Source: Candidatus Ferrigenium altingense
Lineage (GTDB): Bacteria > Pseudomonadota > Gammaproteobacteria > Burkholderiales > Gallionellaceae
Length of the DNA stretch: 64,000 nucleotides
Reading direction: 5' to 3'
NCBI GenBank assembly: GCA_020621985.1
Contig: JAHRYS010000005.1
Coordinates: 1-64,000 of the forward strand
Numbering within the stretch: position 1 is the stretch's first letter; every line of letters begins with the position of its first letter. A program made the translations under genes and the position numbers. Below the pieces are notes generated by a model. That model ran no database searches. It saw nothing but the letters and a program-made list of their open reading frames with translations, and was not told the origin of the DNA. Positions 38,478 to 47,841 of the stretch are shown here, piece by piece.

Positions 38478-40202
38478 CTATTCATCGTTTGTGCGCATCA
38501 TACTCAACGCCACCGCTTCGGCAACCCGGATGCCGTCCACCGCCGCAGACAGGATGCCGCCCGCATAACCCGCGCCTTCGCCGGCGGGATACAAGCCCTG
38601 GGTATTGATGCTTTGCAAATCATCGTCATGGCGCTTGATGCGGATCGGCGACGAGGTGCGCGTTTCCACGCCGGTCAGCACCGCGTCGGCCATATCGAAT
38701 CCCTTGATCTGCTTCGCGAAGGCGGGCAATGCCTCGCGGATCGCGGCGATCGCATAGTCCGGCAGGGCGCTGCTCAGGTCGCATAGATGCACGCCCGGCG
38801 TATAAGACGGCTGTACCGCGCCAAAGTTGCGTGAAGGCCTGCCCGCCAGGAAGTCGCCGACCAGTTGTCCGGGGGCGCAATAATTTCCGCCGCCCAGCTC
38901 GAAGGCGCGCGACTCCCAGCGGCGCTGGAATTCCATTCCGGCCAGCGGGTCGCCGGGGTAATCCTGCTCGGGGATGATGCCGACGACGATGCCGCTGTTG
39001 GCATTGCGCTCGTTGCGCGAATACTGGCTCATGCCGTTGGTGACCACTCGCCCCGCTTCCGAAGCGGCGGCGACCACCGTGCCGCCGGGACACATGCAGA
39101 AGCTGTATACCGAGCGCCCGTTGCTGGCGTGGTGCACCAGCTTGTAATCCGCCGCGCCGAGCAGCGGGCTACCCGCGTTGTTGCCGTAGCGCGCGCGGTC
39201 GATCAGCGACTGCGGATGCTCGATACGGAAGCCGATCGAGAACGGCTTGGCCTCGATATGCACGCCGCGTTTGTGGATCATCTCGAAGGTGTCGCGTGCG
39301 CTGTGCCCCACCGCCAGCACCAGATGGTTCGTGGCGATGCGTTCGCCGCTGCTGAGCACCACGCCGCTTACTTTTCCGTCAGTGATGGCGATGTCGTCCA
39401 CGCGGCTCTCGAAACGGATCTCGCCGCCCAGCGACTGGATGGTTTCGCGCATCTTTTCCACCATCCCCACCAGGCGGAAGGTGCCGATGTGCGGCTTGCC
39501 GACATACAGGATTTCTTCCGGTGCGCCCGCCTTGACGAATTCCTCCAGCACTTTTCGGCCGAGGTGCCGAGGATCCTTGATCTGGCTGTGCAGCTTGCCG
39601 TCGGAGAACGTGCCCGCGCCGCCCTCGCCGAACTGCACGTTCGATTCCGGGTTGAGCACGCCTTGCCGCCACAGGCCGAAGGTATCCTTGGTCCTTTCGC
39701 GCACCGCCTTGCCGCGCTCCAGGATCAGCGGGCGGAAACCCATCTGCGCGAGGATCAGTCCGGCGAACAGACCGGCGGGCCCCATGCCGATCACGACCGG
39801 CCTCTTCGGCTTCCATTTCATCGGCGGAACTGTGTTGGCTTCCTCGCTCACTCCTTGCCGTGCTGAATGCACTGTCTGCGTCGTTCGCTCGTCGCCGCCT
39901 TGTTCCACCTTCGAAATGAAATCCGAAGGAGCATGAGCCACAAAGTGGTAGCGGGTATCGGGCGCAATCCTTACATGCGGGTCGTTGTTGAAGCGCGCCA
40001 GAATCGCCGCTTCATCGCGCACTTCAATATCCAGCGTGTAGGTGAACAGGATGGCGTGCGATTTGCGCGCATCCACGCCGCGCCGGAAGATGCGGTAGTT
40101 CAGCAGATCGTCTGCGGGAATGCCCAGCCGCTTGACGATGGCGCTGCTGATGTCGCCCTCGGGGTGGTCGAGCGGCAGTTTGACTTCGGTGAGCCGGATC
40201 AT
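38478..40202 (-). CDS. Uncharacterised FAD-dependent dehydrogenase (COG2509 type)
   Basis: A 574-residue flavoprotein. The N-terminal 100 residues form a small alpha/beta domain; the FAD-binding Rossmann motif is VVIGMGPAGLFAGLILAQMG (about 135-155), and the end has GLYPAGEGAGYAGGILSAAVDG, the second FAD block. The substrate is unknown in the family. It sits between trpE and trpG, 2 bp after the trpE start side, so it is probably in the trp transcript. The linker before the Rossmann motif (QGGDERTTQTVHSARQGVSE) is oddly hydrophilic and may come from a repeat insertion. Confidence 0.88.
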   Translation of the reverse strand: MIRLTEVKLPLDHPEGDISSAIVKRLGIPADDLLNYRIFRRGVDARKSHAILFTYTLDIEVRDEAAILARFNNDPHVRIAPDTRYHFVAHAPSDFISKVEQGGDERTTQTVHSARQGVSEEANTVPPMKWKPKRPVVIGMGPAGLFAGLILAQMGFRPLILERGKAVRERTKDTFGLWRQGVLNPESNVQFGEGGAGTFSDGKLHSQIKDPRHLGRKVLEEFVKAGAPEEILYVGKPHIGTFRLVGMVEKMRETIQSLGGEIRFESRVDDIAITDGKVSGVVLSSGERIATNHLVLAVGHSARDTFEMIHKRGVHIEAKPFSIGFRIEHPQSLIDRARYGNNAGSPLLGAADYKLVHHASNGRSVYSFCMCPGGTVVAAASEAGRVVTNGMSQYSRNERNANSGIVVGIIPEQDYPGDPLAGMEFQRRWESRAFELGGGNYCAPGQLVGDFLAGRPSRNFGAVQPSYTPGVHLCDLSSALPDYAIAAIREALPAFAKQIKGFDMADAVLTGVETRTSSPIRIKRHDDDLQSINTQGLYPAGEGAGYAGGILSAAVDGIRVAEAVALSMMRTNDE

Positions 40203-40204
40203 GA

Positions 40205-41692
40205 CTACGAATCGAGGCTGTTATCCAGACCTGCCAGCACCATCTCCGCCGCGCGCAGCACGGCACGCGCCTTGTTCTGCGTCTCCGTCCATTCGTTGTC
40301 CGGCACCGAGTCGGCGACGATGCCCGCACCCGCCTGCACGTACAGCATGCTGTCCTTTACCACGGCGGTGCGTAGCGCGATGGCCAGATCCATGTCGCCG
40401 TTGAAGCCGAGATAACCGACCGCACCCGCGTAGATGCCGCGCTTGCTCGGTTCCAGCTCGTCGATGATCTCCATCGCGCGCACCTTGGCCGCGCCGCTCA
40501 CGGTGCCGGCGGGGAAGGTGGCCTTGAGTACGTCTATCGCATTCAGGCCAGGCTTGAGCGCGGCCTCGACGTTGGAGACGATGTGCATCACATGCGAGTA
40601 GCGTTCGATGATCATTTTTTCGGTGAGCTTCACCGTGCCGTTTTGCGCGACGCGCCCGATGTCGTTGCGCCCGAGGTCGATCAGCATCAGGTGCTCGGCC
40701 AGCTCCTTCGGATCGGCGAGCAGTTCCTCCGCGAGTTCGGCATCCCGCTGCTGCGTCTTGCCGCGCGGCCGGGTCCCGGCGATCGGGCGCACCGTGACTG
40801 CATCGCCTTCCAGCCGCACCAGGATTTCGGGCGATGCGCCGACCACGTGATGGTCGCCCATGTCGTAATAGAACATGTACGGCGAAGGGTTCACGCTGCG
40901 CAGCGCGCGGTACAGCGACAGCGGCGCGGCAGGGAAGGGCTGTGCCATGCGCTGCGCCAGCACCACCTGCATGATGTCGCCGTCGAAGATGTATTGCTTG
41001 GCTTTAACCACCGCCTGCTTGAATGCGGCCTCGCCGAATTCGGATTTGGCCTCGCCGCCGTGCATCGGCGGCGCATGCGGGATGTCCACGGGCTGGCGCA
41101 GGCGCGTGGTCAGTTCATGCAGGCGCTGTTTCGCCAGCGCATAGGCATCGGCCTGTTCCGGGTTGGCATAGACGATGAAGGTGAGCTTGCCGGAAAGGTT
41201 GTCCACCACCGCGAGTTGCTCGGTGAGCATCAGCAGGATGTCGGGTGTGCCGATGGTGTCCGGCTTTTGAGTTTTGGCCAGGCGCGGCTCGATGTAGCGG
41301 ATCGTGTCGTAGCCGAAATAGCCCGCCAGTCCGCCGCAGAAGCGCGGCAGGCCGGGCAGTTCGGCGACCTTGAAGCGCGTCTGGTATTCACGGATGAAAT
41401 CCAGCGGATTATCGACCTCGTGCGTGGTCTCGGCCGCGCTATGCGTCAGCGTGACCTGTTTGCCGCGTACCGTGATGCGCGTGTCGGCGGGCAGGCCGAT
41501 GAAGGAATAGCGCCCGAAGCGTTCGCCGCCCTGCACCGATTCCAGCAGGTAGGAATACGGTTTGTTGGCGAGCTTGAGGTACAGCGACAGCGGCGTGTCT
41601 AGGTCGGCAAAGGTCTCGCTGACCAGCGGGATGCGGTTGTAGCCTTGCTGTGCCAGCGTATTGAATTCTTGTTCGGTGATGGGGTGCAACAT
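40205..41692 (-). CDS. trpE: Anthranilate synthase component I
   Basis: Converts chorismate to anthranilate with ammonia from TrpG. The 495-residue protein has the feedback-site motif [16 protein letters not shown] for tryptophan binding, the chorismate-site blocks PFMFYYD-like (PYMFYYDMG), GTRPRGKT and [12 protein letters not shown], and [18 protein letters not shown] precedes the ATG. The leader upstream contains a long inverted repeat (41710-41781) that might take part in regulation; I saw no leader peptide with adjacent Trp codons. Confidence 0.97.
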   Translation of the reverse strand: MLHPITEQEFNTLAQQGYNRIPLVSETFADLDTPLSLYLKLANKPYSYLLESVQGGERFGRYSFIGLPADTRITVRGKQVTLTHSAAETTHEVDNPLDFIREYQTRFKVAELPGLPRFCGGLAGYFGYDTIRYIEPRLAKTQKPDTIGTPDILLMLTEQLAVVDNLSGKLTFIVYANPEQADAYALAKQRLHELTTRLRQPVDIPHAPPMHGGEAKSEFGEAAFKQAVVKAKQYIFDGDIMQVVLAQRMAQPFPAAPLSLYRALRSVNPSPYMFYYDMGDHHVVGASPEILVRLEGDAVTVRPIAGTRPRGKTQQRDAELAEELLADPKELAEHLMLIDLGRNDIGRVAQNGTVKLTEKMIIERYSHVMHIVSNVEAALKPGLNAIDVLKATFPAGTVSGAAKVRAMEIIDELEPSKRGIYAGAVGYLGFNGDMDLAIALRTAVVKDSMLYVQAGAGIVADSVPDNEWTETQNKARAVLRAAEMVLAGLDNSLDS

Positions 41693-41709
41693 AAAACCTC
41701 CTGTATTGT

Positions 41710-41781
41710 TTCGAAGACGATGCGTGGACGCGAGGCGTCCGGCGAGGCAGCGCTCACCATCGCCAGCAGGTTGTCTTCGAA
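41710..41781 (-). repeat. Inverted repeat in the trpE leader
   Basis: TTCGAAGAC (41710-41718) and GTCTTCGAA (41773-41781) are perfect partners enclosing a second hairpin (GGACGC and GCGTCC on the minus strand). It lies between the possible gph-side promoter and the trpE ribosome-binding site and could form a 70-base stem-loop in the leader. Confidence 0.55.
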
Positions 41782-41806
41782 AAATAGAGGTGTTGATGTG
41801 TCATAT

Positions 41807-42511
41807 TCAAGCGCGTTTTATGAGCGGCAAAGCCGCAGGCAGATTGGCGATCACCGCATCCGTGTCCAGGGTTTCCACCGGTTCGCCGTGATTGTAGCCG
41901 TAGGGCACGCAGAACACCGGGCAGCCTGCGGCGCGCGCCGCGAGGGTATCGTTCAGCGAATCGCCGATCAGCAGCAGTTGTTCGATCGGTGCGCCGAAAA
42001 ATTTTGCCGCATACAGCAGCGGCAGCGGGTGGGGCTTTTTTTCCGGCAGCGTGTCGCCGGATACGACGATCTCGAAATACTTTGCCAGACCGGTACCTTC
42101 CAGCAGCGGCTTGGTGAAGCGCGCCGCCTTGTTGGTGATGCAGCCCAGGCGGAAACCCGCCGCACGCAGGGCTTCCAGGCCATCGATCACGCCGCTGTAC
42201 GGCTTGCTGCCCAGCAGCTGTTCGGTGTAATGCTTGTCGAAGATCGGCAGGGCGTGCTCATACAGCGCGGCATCCGGCGTGGCGTGCATCTCGCCGGTCA
42301 GCGCGCGCTTCACCAGCCAGCCGATGCCGTTGCCGATGTAGCTGGCCAGCAATTCCTGCGATACCGGCGGGTACCCCATTTCACGCAGCATGCAGTTGGC
42401 CGCCCCGGCAAGTTCCGGTACGGTATGCAACAGCGTGCCATCGAGATCAATGACGATGGCTTGCACGCTTACCGGCGTGGAAAATCTTTTGACAGGCGCA
42501 GCTTGTTGCAT
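41807..42511 (-). CDS. gph: Phosphoglycolate phosphatase
   Basis: A 234-residue HAD-family phosphatase with the nucleophile motif IDLDGTLLHTVPEL, the CITNKAARF motif II and the IGDSLNDTLAARAAG motif IV. It removes 2-phosphoglycolate, formed by Rubisco oxygenase activity or DNA repair. Its place with rpe and a CbbY-like gene next to trpEGD recalls the cbbE-cbbZ-trp clusters of autotrophs (cbbZ). ATG at 42511 follows AAAGGA; it overlaps nothing but lies 10 bp from the lipoprotein gene stop. Confidence 0.92.
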   Translation of the reverse strand: MQQAAPVKRFSTPVSVQAIVIDLDGTLLHTVPELAGAANCMLREMGYPPVSQELLASYIGNGIGWLVKRALTGEMHATPDAALYEHALPIFDKHYTEQLLGSKPYSGVIDGLEALRAAGFRLGCITNKAARFTKPLLEGTGLAKYFEIVVSGDTLPEKKPHPLPLLYAAKFFGAPIEQLLLIGDSLNDTLAARAAGCPVFCVPYGYNHGEPVETLDTDAVIANLPAALPLIKRA

Positions 42512-42521
42512 GGCGGTTCCT

Positions 42522-42995
42522 TTAGTGGCCAGCCGTTTTTTCGGCTGCGCCCTGGTTAGGTTTGCCCGTGGCCGCAGCGGCGGGTTTTTCACTCACGGCA
42601 GCGGCAGGTTTTTCGCCTGTGGCTGCGGTGGGTTTTTCGCTCTTGGCCGTGGCATTTTCGGCCGCCTTTTCGGCGACGGGTTTGCTCTCGGTTGCAGCGG
42701 CGGGCGCCGCACTCTGCACGGTCTGTGGTACGGCCTTGCCCATACTGGGGTCGATGGCTTTATCCTTGATGTCCCTGTCGGCTTCCTTCCAGCCGAGCAA
42801 TACGGAAGTCGGACTCTGCGTCTCGTTCTCTTTCATGCAATCTTCGGGCGTCTTCAGCGAAATGCGACAGGCATAACCGATCGCTTCGGCGTCGAGAGTC
42901 TTTTGCTGGCCGGCTCCCGTAATCCGATCGCAACCAACCAGCGCAAGGGCGGCTATCAGCAGTATGGATGGTCTGGCGAATTGACGGGTGCTCAT
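42522..42995 (-). CDS. Putative lipoprotein with Lys-Pro-Ala-rich repeats
   Basis: A 157-residue protein with a lipoprotein signal ending LALVGC (Cys22). The middle (about 30-75) has two cysteines in YACRISLKTPEDC. The last 70 residues are low-complexity imperfect repeats of (S/G)EKPAAA. It is unrecognised; a flexible Ala/Pro/Lys tail could cross the periplasm toward peptidoglycan. It sits between rpe and gph and is probably co-transcribed with them. Confidence 0.75.
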   Translation of the reverse strand: MSTRQFARPSILLIAALALVGCDRITGAGQQKTLDAEAIGYACRISLKTPEDCMKENETQSPTSVLLGWKEADRDIKDKAIDPSMGKAVPQTVQSAAPAAATESKPVAEKAAENATAKSEKPTAATGEKPAAAVSEKPAAAATGKPNQGAAEKTAGH

Positions 42996-43000
42996 GATAT

Positions 43001-43681
43001 TTACACCTTGGCGAGCTCGGCGCGCAGCGCGGCGAGTACGCTGTCATAGCGGTGCGGGTCGCTGTCCTTGCGTGCGCCAAAAATGGCGGAACCGGCCACA
43101 AAGGTATCCACGCCTGCCGCAGCCACTTCGCGGATGTTCGCGGGCCCCACGCCGCCGTCGATCTCCAGGCGGCAGTTGTAACCGCCCGCGTTGATCATCT
43201 TGCGCACCTGGCGCGCCTTGTCCAGCACATGCGGAATGAACTTCTGGCCGCCGAAGCCGGGGTTCACCGACATCAGCAGCACCATGTCCAGCTTGGCTAG
43301 CGTGTATTCCAGCACGTCCAGCGGCGTGGCCGGATTGAACACCAGCCCGGCCTTGCAGCCGCTTTCCTTGATCAGGCCGATGGTGCGGTCGATATGCTCG
43401 GAGGCTTCCGGGTGAAAAGTGATGTAAGTCGCGCCGGCCTTGGCAAAATCGGGAATGATGCGATCCACCGGTTTGACCATCAGGTGCACGTCGATCGGAG
43501 CGGTCACGCCATGCTTGCGCAGGGCTTCGCATACCAGCGGGCCGATAGTCAGGTTCGGCACATAATGGTTGTCCATCACGTCGAAGTGCACGATGTCCGC
43601 GCCGGAAGCGAGAACGTTGTCAACTTCCTCGCCCAGTCTGGCAAAGTTCGCGGAAAGAATGCTCGGGGCGATCTGATACAT
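43001..43681 (-). CDS. rpe: Ribulose-phosphate 3-epimerase
   Basis: Interconverts ribulose 5-phosphate and xylulose 5-phosphate in the pentose phosphate and Calvin cycles. A 226-residue TIM barrel with [33 protein letters not shown] and [12 protein letters not shown], where His and Asp bind the metal and act in catalysis. ATG at 43681 gives the family start. It heads the rpe-lipoprotein-gph group. Confidence 0.97.
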   Translation of the reverse strand: MYQIAPSILSANFARLGEEVDNVLASGADIVHFDVMDNHYVPNLTIGPLVCEALRKHGVTAPIDVHLMVKPVDRIIPDFAKAGATYITFHPEASEHIDRTIGLIKESGCKAGLVFNPATPLDVLEYTLAKLDMVLLMSVNPGFGGQKFIPHVLDKARQVRKMINAGGYNCRLEIDGGVGPANIREVAAAGVDTFVAGSAIFGARKDSDPHRYDSVLAALRAELAKV

Positions 43682-43832
43682 GGTGTGACCCTTCAATAAT
43701 TAAATTCAATCGTAATGCGCATATTCTAACCGAATACTTTATGAGGTGGCGGGTGGTGGAGTCCGGCTTGCTACCAAACTCCTCGCTCAAACGAAGCGGA
43801 GCCTGCATCAGGGCATAGCCACTGGCTTGTAG

Positions 43833-43908
43833 TGGTGGAGGTGAGCGGAATCGAACCGCTGGCCTTCTGATTGCGAACCAGACGCTCTCCCAACTGAGCT
43901 ACACCCCC
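43833..43908 (-). tRNA. tRNA-Ala (anticodon CGC)
   Basis: A 76-base cloverleaf on the minus strand: 7 bp acceptor GGGGGTG/CACCTCC (one G-T pair), D arm with AGCTCAGTTGGGAGAGC, anticodon loop TTCGCAA giving CGC for codon GCG, T arm AGCGG-TTCGATT-CCGCT, and an encoded A-CCA end. The anticodon stem has a G-T pair at the loop. Confidence 0.95.
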
Positions 43909-43922
43909 ACGGCGACCAAATG

Positions 43923-44648
43923 CTAAACAGAAATCTGCTGTTTGGGAAGCGGCAATCCGGTTAGCCGGTAGAAGTTGCCCAGGTCGGCCAGGTCGTCGAA
44001 CACCGCCGCAGCACCCGAGAAATTCTGGTTGCGCGTATAGCGGTTGAGGATGACGAAAGTCTTGATGCCTGCCGCAAGACTGGAGCGCAGGCCGTTTTCG
44101 GAATCTTCCAGCGCGATGCAGTCGGCGGCGGGCAGGCCCATTTTTTCCAGCACCCAGAAGTAAATATCCGGCGCGGGTTTCTTGTGCGGCACGATGTCGC
44201 CGCAGCCGATCACCTCGAACCAGCTCTCGCCGTCCGCGCCCAGCCCTTGCTGCAACAGCGTGGCGACATTTTCCGGCGAGGTGGTGGTGGCGATGGCGAG
44301 ACGGATGCCGCCGTTGCGCGCATCGGTTATGAGTTGTTTGATGCCGGGACGCAACGGGATGCGGCCTTCGCGCAGCATGGCGGTGTAATGCGCAGTCTTC
44401 ACCTTGTGCAGATGTTTGACGAATTCCTCAAAATTTTCGGGCTGGATAAAACCGGTTAAAAAACTTTCGATATAGTATTCGATGCGCTCCTTGCCGCCGG
44501 TCACCTTGAGCAACTGGTCGTACAGCGCGGCATCCCAGTTCCAGTCGAGCCCGCATTCCGCAAAGGCCTTGTTGAACGACTGGCGGTGCCCGTCCTCGGT
44601 GTCGGCGAGCGTGCCGTCCACGTCGAATATGATGGCTTTGATGGGCAT
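43923..44648 (-). CDS. CbbY-like HAD-family phosphatase
   Basis: A 241-residue beta-phosphoglucomutase/CbbY-type HAD hydrolase: IFDVDGTLADTEDGHRQSFN with the nucleophile Asp and the helical cap following, IATTTSPENVATLL as motif II, and ALEDSENGLRSSLAAG as motif IV. The DTEDGHRQSFNKAFAE segment is close to Rubisco-linked CbbY proteins, which remove the inhibitor xylulose 1,5-bisphosphate. With rpe and gph nearby this is a reasonable role, but Rubisco genes are not in the window. Confidence 0.87.
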   Translation of the reverse strand: MPIKAIIFDVDGTLADTEDGHRQSFNKAFAECGLDWNWDAALYDQLLKVTGGKERIEYYIESFLTGFIQPENFEEFVKHLHKVKTAHYTAMLREGRIPLRPGIKQLITDARNGGIRLAIATTTSPENVATLLQQGLGADGESWFEVIGCGDIVPHKKPAPDIYFWVLEKMGLPAADCIALEDSENGLRSSLAAGIKTFVILNRYTRNQNFSGAAAVFDDLADLGNFYRLTGLPLPKQQISV

Positions 44649-44678
44649 GGTCTATTTGTGCTCTGGCTTGTTTGGATT

Positions 44679-46031
44679 TTATTTCATCCCTGGCAGCATC
44701 CCTTTCATGCCACGCATCATCTTCGCCATGCCGCCGCCCTTGCCGAACATTTTCATCATTTTCTGGGTTTGCTCGAACTGGTTGAGCAACTGGTTGACAT
44801 GCATCACCTGCACACCTGCTCCGGTGGCGATACGGCGTTTGCGCGAGGCCTTGATGAGTTCCGGTTTGCTGCGCTCCAGCGGTGTCATCGAGTTGATGAT
44901 GCCTTCGATGCGGCTGATCTGCTTGTCGTCCACTTTCGAACCGGCCGCCGCCTGGCTGAGTTGTGCGGGCATTTTGTCCATCAATGCCGACATGCCGCCC
45001 ATCTTGCGCACCTGCACGATCTGCATCTTGAAATCGTTGAGGTCGAAGCCTTGTCCGCTTTTGACTTTTTTGGCAAGCTTTTCGGCTTCGGCGTGATCGA
45101 CGCCGCGCTGTGCTTCCTCGAGCAGCGACAGCACGTCGCCCATGCCGAGCACGCGCGAGGCCATGCGTTCCGGATGGAAGGCTTCGAGGCCGTTGAGCTT
45201 TTCGCTCACGCCGACGAATTTGATCGGCTTGCCGGTGATCTGGCGCACCGACAGTGCAGCGCCGCCGCGCGCATCGCCGTCCAGCTTGGTGAGAATGATG
45301 CCGGTCAGCGGCAGCGTATCGCCGAACGCCTTGGCAGTGTTGACTGCATCCTGCCCGGTCATCGCATCGACCACGAACAGCGTCTCGATCGGCTTGAGCG
45401 CGGCGTGCAATTGCTGGATCTCCGCCATCATCGCGGCGTCGATAGCCAATCGCCCGGCGGTATCGACGATCAGCACGTCGTGGTAATGCCGCTTGGCAAA
45501 GTCCAGCGCAGCCAGCGCGATGTCCTGCGGTTTCTGGCTGATGTCCGAGGCGAAGAAATCGATTTCCAGTTGCTGCGCCAGCATGCGCAATTGCTCGATC
45601 GCGGCCGGGCGGTACACGTCGCAGCTGACCAGCAGCACTTTTTTCTTCTGCTGGTCGCGCAGCAGCTTGGCGAGCTTGCCGCTGGTGGTGGTCTTGCCCG
45701 CGCCCTGCAAGCCGGCCATCAGGATCACGGCGGGCGGTACGGCGGCAAGGTTGAGCGCATCGTTGTGCTCGCCCATCAATTTGGTGAGCTCGCGGTGCAC
45801 CACGCCGATCAGCGCCTGCCCCGGATTCAGGTTGCCGATGACTTCGTGCCCGAGCGCTGCCTGTTTGACCTGGGCGATGAAGTCCTTGACGACCGGCAGC
45901 GCGACGTCGGCTTCGAGCAGGGCCATGCGCACTTCGCGCAGGGTATCCTGGATGTTGCTTTCGGTGAGGCGCGCTTGCCCGCGCAGCGTTTTGATCACGC
46001 CGGAAAGGCGGCTGGTAAGGTTATCTAACAT
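44679..46031 (-). CDS. ffh: Signal recognition particle protein Ffh
   Basis: The 450-residue GTPase that, with 4.5S RNA, targets membrane proteins to FtsY and SecYEG. N domain, then the G domain with GLQGAGKTTTSGKLA, DTAGRLAID and TKLDGDARGG, and the Met-rich M domain at the end (MMKMFGKGGGMAKMMRGM), which binds signal peptides and RNA. It is divergent from the ccsA-like gene, the usual order in betaproteobacteria. Confidence 0.97.
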   Translation of the reverse strand: MLDNLTSRLSGVIKTLRGQARLTESNIQDTLREVRMALLEADVALPVVKDFIAQVKQAALGHEVIGNLNPGQALIGVVHRELTKLMGEHNDALNLAAVPPAVILMAGLQGAGKTTTSGKLAKLLRDQQKKKVLLVSCDVYRPAAIEQLRMLAQQLEIDFFASDISQKPQDIALAALDFAKRHYHDVLIVDTAGRLAIDAAMMAEIQQLHAALKPIETLFVVDAMTGQDAVNTAKAFGDTLPLTGIILTKLDGDARGGAALSVRQITGKPIKFVGVSEKLNGLEAFHPERMASRVLGMGDVLSLLEEAQRGVDHAEAEKLAKKVKSGQGFDLNDFKMQIVQVRKMGGMSALMDKMPAQLSQAAAGSKVDDKQISRIEGIINSMTPLERSKPELIKASRKRRIATGAGVQVMHVNQLLNQFEQTQKMMKMFGKGGGMAKMMRGMKGMLPGMK

Positions 46032-46102
46032 AGGTGCTCCTGTTGGTAGGCATCCGGACAGATGGTGTAGAATCCGCAGAGTCTAAAACATCCTGGCGAA
46101 AA

Positions 46103-46915
46103 ATGTCCAACGTTCTCCTTTCTCTGATTGCTTCTGCCGCCTATGGCGTGCTGGCCGCCTATTTCTGGCGGGCGCAGGGGCGCGGCGAGGAAAATGTGGT
46201 GAGCCGCGGGGCAACGGGGCATCTGGTGTTGATCCCATTGGTCTTGCACGGCTACCTGCTCACTCAGGATGTGTTTGCCGATGGCGGGTTCAACCTGAGC
46301 ATGACCAATGCGCTGTCGCTGATCATCTGGCTGACGCTGCTGGTGTATTCGGTGGCGCGTTTTTTCTACCCGATCGGCGGATTGCAGGCGCTGGTGTTGC
46401 CCCTGGCGGCGGTAACCGTGCTGTTGCCGGAACTTTTCCCATCGGCGCACCAACTGGAAAACACCGGTTTGTTCGCCTTCAAGGCGCACATTGCCGCCGC
46501 GATGCTGGCCTACAGCCTGTTCACCATCGCGATGCTGCACGCGGTGCTGATCTCGCAGGTGGAGAAACGCCTGCATCACGCGACCTTGCCGCGCGTCCTG
46601 CAAAGCCTGCCGCCGCTGCTGACCATGGAAACCCTGCTGTTCCGCATGATAGCCATCGGTTTTGTGCTGCTGACGCTGACGCTGGCGTCCGGCGTGGTGT
46701 TTTCCGAAGAGATATTCGGCAAGGCGTGGCAGTTCAACCACAAAGCGCTGTTTGGCTTTATTTCATGGGGTGTATTCGCCGTGCTGCTGTGGGGGCATTA
46801 TTTCTATGGCTGGCGCGGGCGGACTGCGGTGCGCTGGACAGTGAGCGGTTTTGTGTTTTTGCTGCTGGCTTACTTGGGCACCAAGTTCGTCCTGGAAGTG
46901 CTGCTGCACAGATAA
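46103..46915 (+). CDS. Cytochrome c assembly (CcsA/YpjD-like) inner-membrane protein
   Basis: A 270-residue protein with about eight membrane segments of the CcmC/CcsA superfamily. KAHIAAAMLAYSLFTIAMLHAVL and FNHKALFGFISWGVFAVLLWGHY supply the conserved histidines likely to bind haem; the tryptophan-rich motif of true CcsA is only partly present. Function in this YpjD branch is not established; haem handling is the reasonable guess. Start at 46103 was chosen over an upstream in-frame codon by the N-terminal helix. Confidence 0.85.
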   Translation: MSNVLLSLIASAAYGVLAAYFWRAQGRGEENVVSRGATGHLVLIPLVLHGYLLTQDVFADGGFNLSMTNALSLIIWLTLLVYSVARFFYPIGGLQALVLPLAAVTVLLPELFPSAHQLENTGLFAFKAHIAAAMLAYSLFTIAMLHAVLISQVEKRLHHATLPRVLQSLPPLLTMETLLFRMIAIGFVLLTLTLASGVVFSEEIFGKAWQFNHKALFGFISWGVFAVLLWGHYFYGWRGRTAVRWTVSGFVFLLLAYLGTKFVLEVLLHR

Positions 46916-46948
46916 AGAAGGTTTGAAAACCCGTTGATTTTCTATGGG

Positions 46949-46978
46949 TTGCATGAAGTACCTTAAATGTCGTAGAAT
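46949..46978 (+). promoter_or_regulatory. Candidate sigma-70 promoter of rpsP operon
   Basis: TTGCAT (46949-46954) and TAGAAT (46973-46978) with an 18 bp spacer, about 60 bp before rpsP. No other good candidate lies in the gap after the ccsA-like gene. Confidence 0.45.
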
Positions 46979-47038
46979 TCGCGCCCTTTTGCCGGGCTGG
47001 CAAATTTACAACGCCCTAACAACTTAAATAGGTTTTAT

Positions 47039-47290
47039 ATGGTCATCATTCGTCTTTCCCGTGGCGGTTCCAAGAATCGTCCGTTTTACAACGTAGTCGT
47101 TGCTGATTCGCGCAATCGCCGCGATGGCCGCTTTATTGAGCGCATCGGTTTCTACAATGCGGTCGCAACCGAAAACCAGGAAGCACTGCGCCTGGACTTG
47201 GCGCGCGTAGCTCATTGGCAGAGCAAGGGTGCGCAGTTGAGCGACACCGTTGCCAAGCTGGTTAAGCGCGCCGGAGCTGCGGCGGCTTGA
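47039..47290 (+). CDS. rpsP: 30S ribosomal protein S16
   Basis: An 83-residue protein with the S16 start [45 protein letters not shown] sequence (FYNAVAT here). First gene of the conserved rpsP-rimM-trmD-rplS operon, which couples a ribosomal protein with ribosome and tRNA maturation factors. Confidence 0.98.
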   Translation: MVIIRLSRGGSKNRPFYNVVVADSRNRRDGRFIERIGFYNAVATENQEALRLDLARVAHWQSKGAQLSDTVAKLVKRAGAAAA

Positions 47291-47330
47291 TTTAAGAGTG
47301 CCACTGCACAAGCCTGACGAAGCAAGCTCC

Positions 47331-47825
47331 ATGGTGATCATGGGGCGTGTGGCATCCGCGCACGGCCTTCGCGGCTGGGTCAAGATCCAGCCGTTCACCG
47401 AGTATGTCGATAGCCTGCTGGCTTATCGGACATGGTGGATAGGCCATGAGCATGGCCCGTGGCGCGAGGTGGAAGTCAAGCAATGCGAGGCGCATCACAA
47501 AACGCTGGCCGCGCTATTGCCGGATTGCACCGACCGCACCGCAGCCGAAAAGCTGAAAGGCCTGTTGATCGCCGTGCCGCGCAGCAGCTTGCCGAAGCAG
47601 GATAAAGACGAATACTACTGGTCTGACTTGATCGGGCTCGCGGTGGTGAATGAAGCGGGCGTGCCGTTGGGAACGGTGGCAAACTTGCTGGAAACCGGCG
47701 CGAATCAGGTGTTGAGCGTGACGGGTGACAGCGGCGAAATTTTGATCCCGTTTGTGGCTTCGGCAATCAAACAGGTAGATGTGAAGAACAAGATCATCCG
47801 GGTGGATTGGGCTTTGGATTATTAA
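47331..47825 (+). CDS. rimM: Ribosome maturation factor RimM
   Basis: A 164-residue assembly factor that binds S19 and helps mature the 30S head. N-terminal RimM domain starting GRVASAHGLRGWVKIQPFTE, and a C-terminal PRC-barrel with YYWSDLIGLAVVNEAGVPLG and ILIPFV. The ATG at 47331 fits the family; the frame runs upstream into rpsP only by chance. Confidence 0.95.
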   Translation: MVIMGRVASAHGLRGWVKIQPFTEYVDSLLAYRTWWIGHEHGPWREVEVKQCEAHHKTLAALLPDCTDRTAAEKLKGLLIAVPRSSLPKQDKDEYYWSDLIGLAVVNEAGVPLGTVANLLETGANQVLSVTGDSGEILIPFVASAIKQVDVKNKIIRVDWALDY

Positions 47826-47841
47826 TGTGGATTACTAAGCG

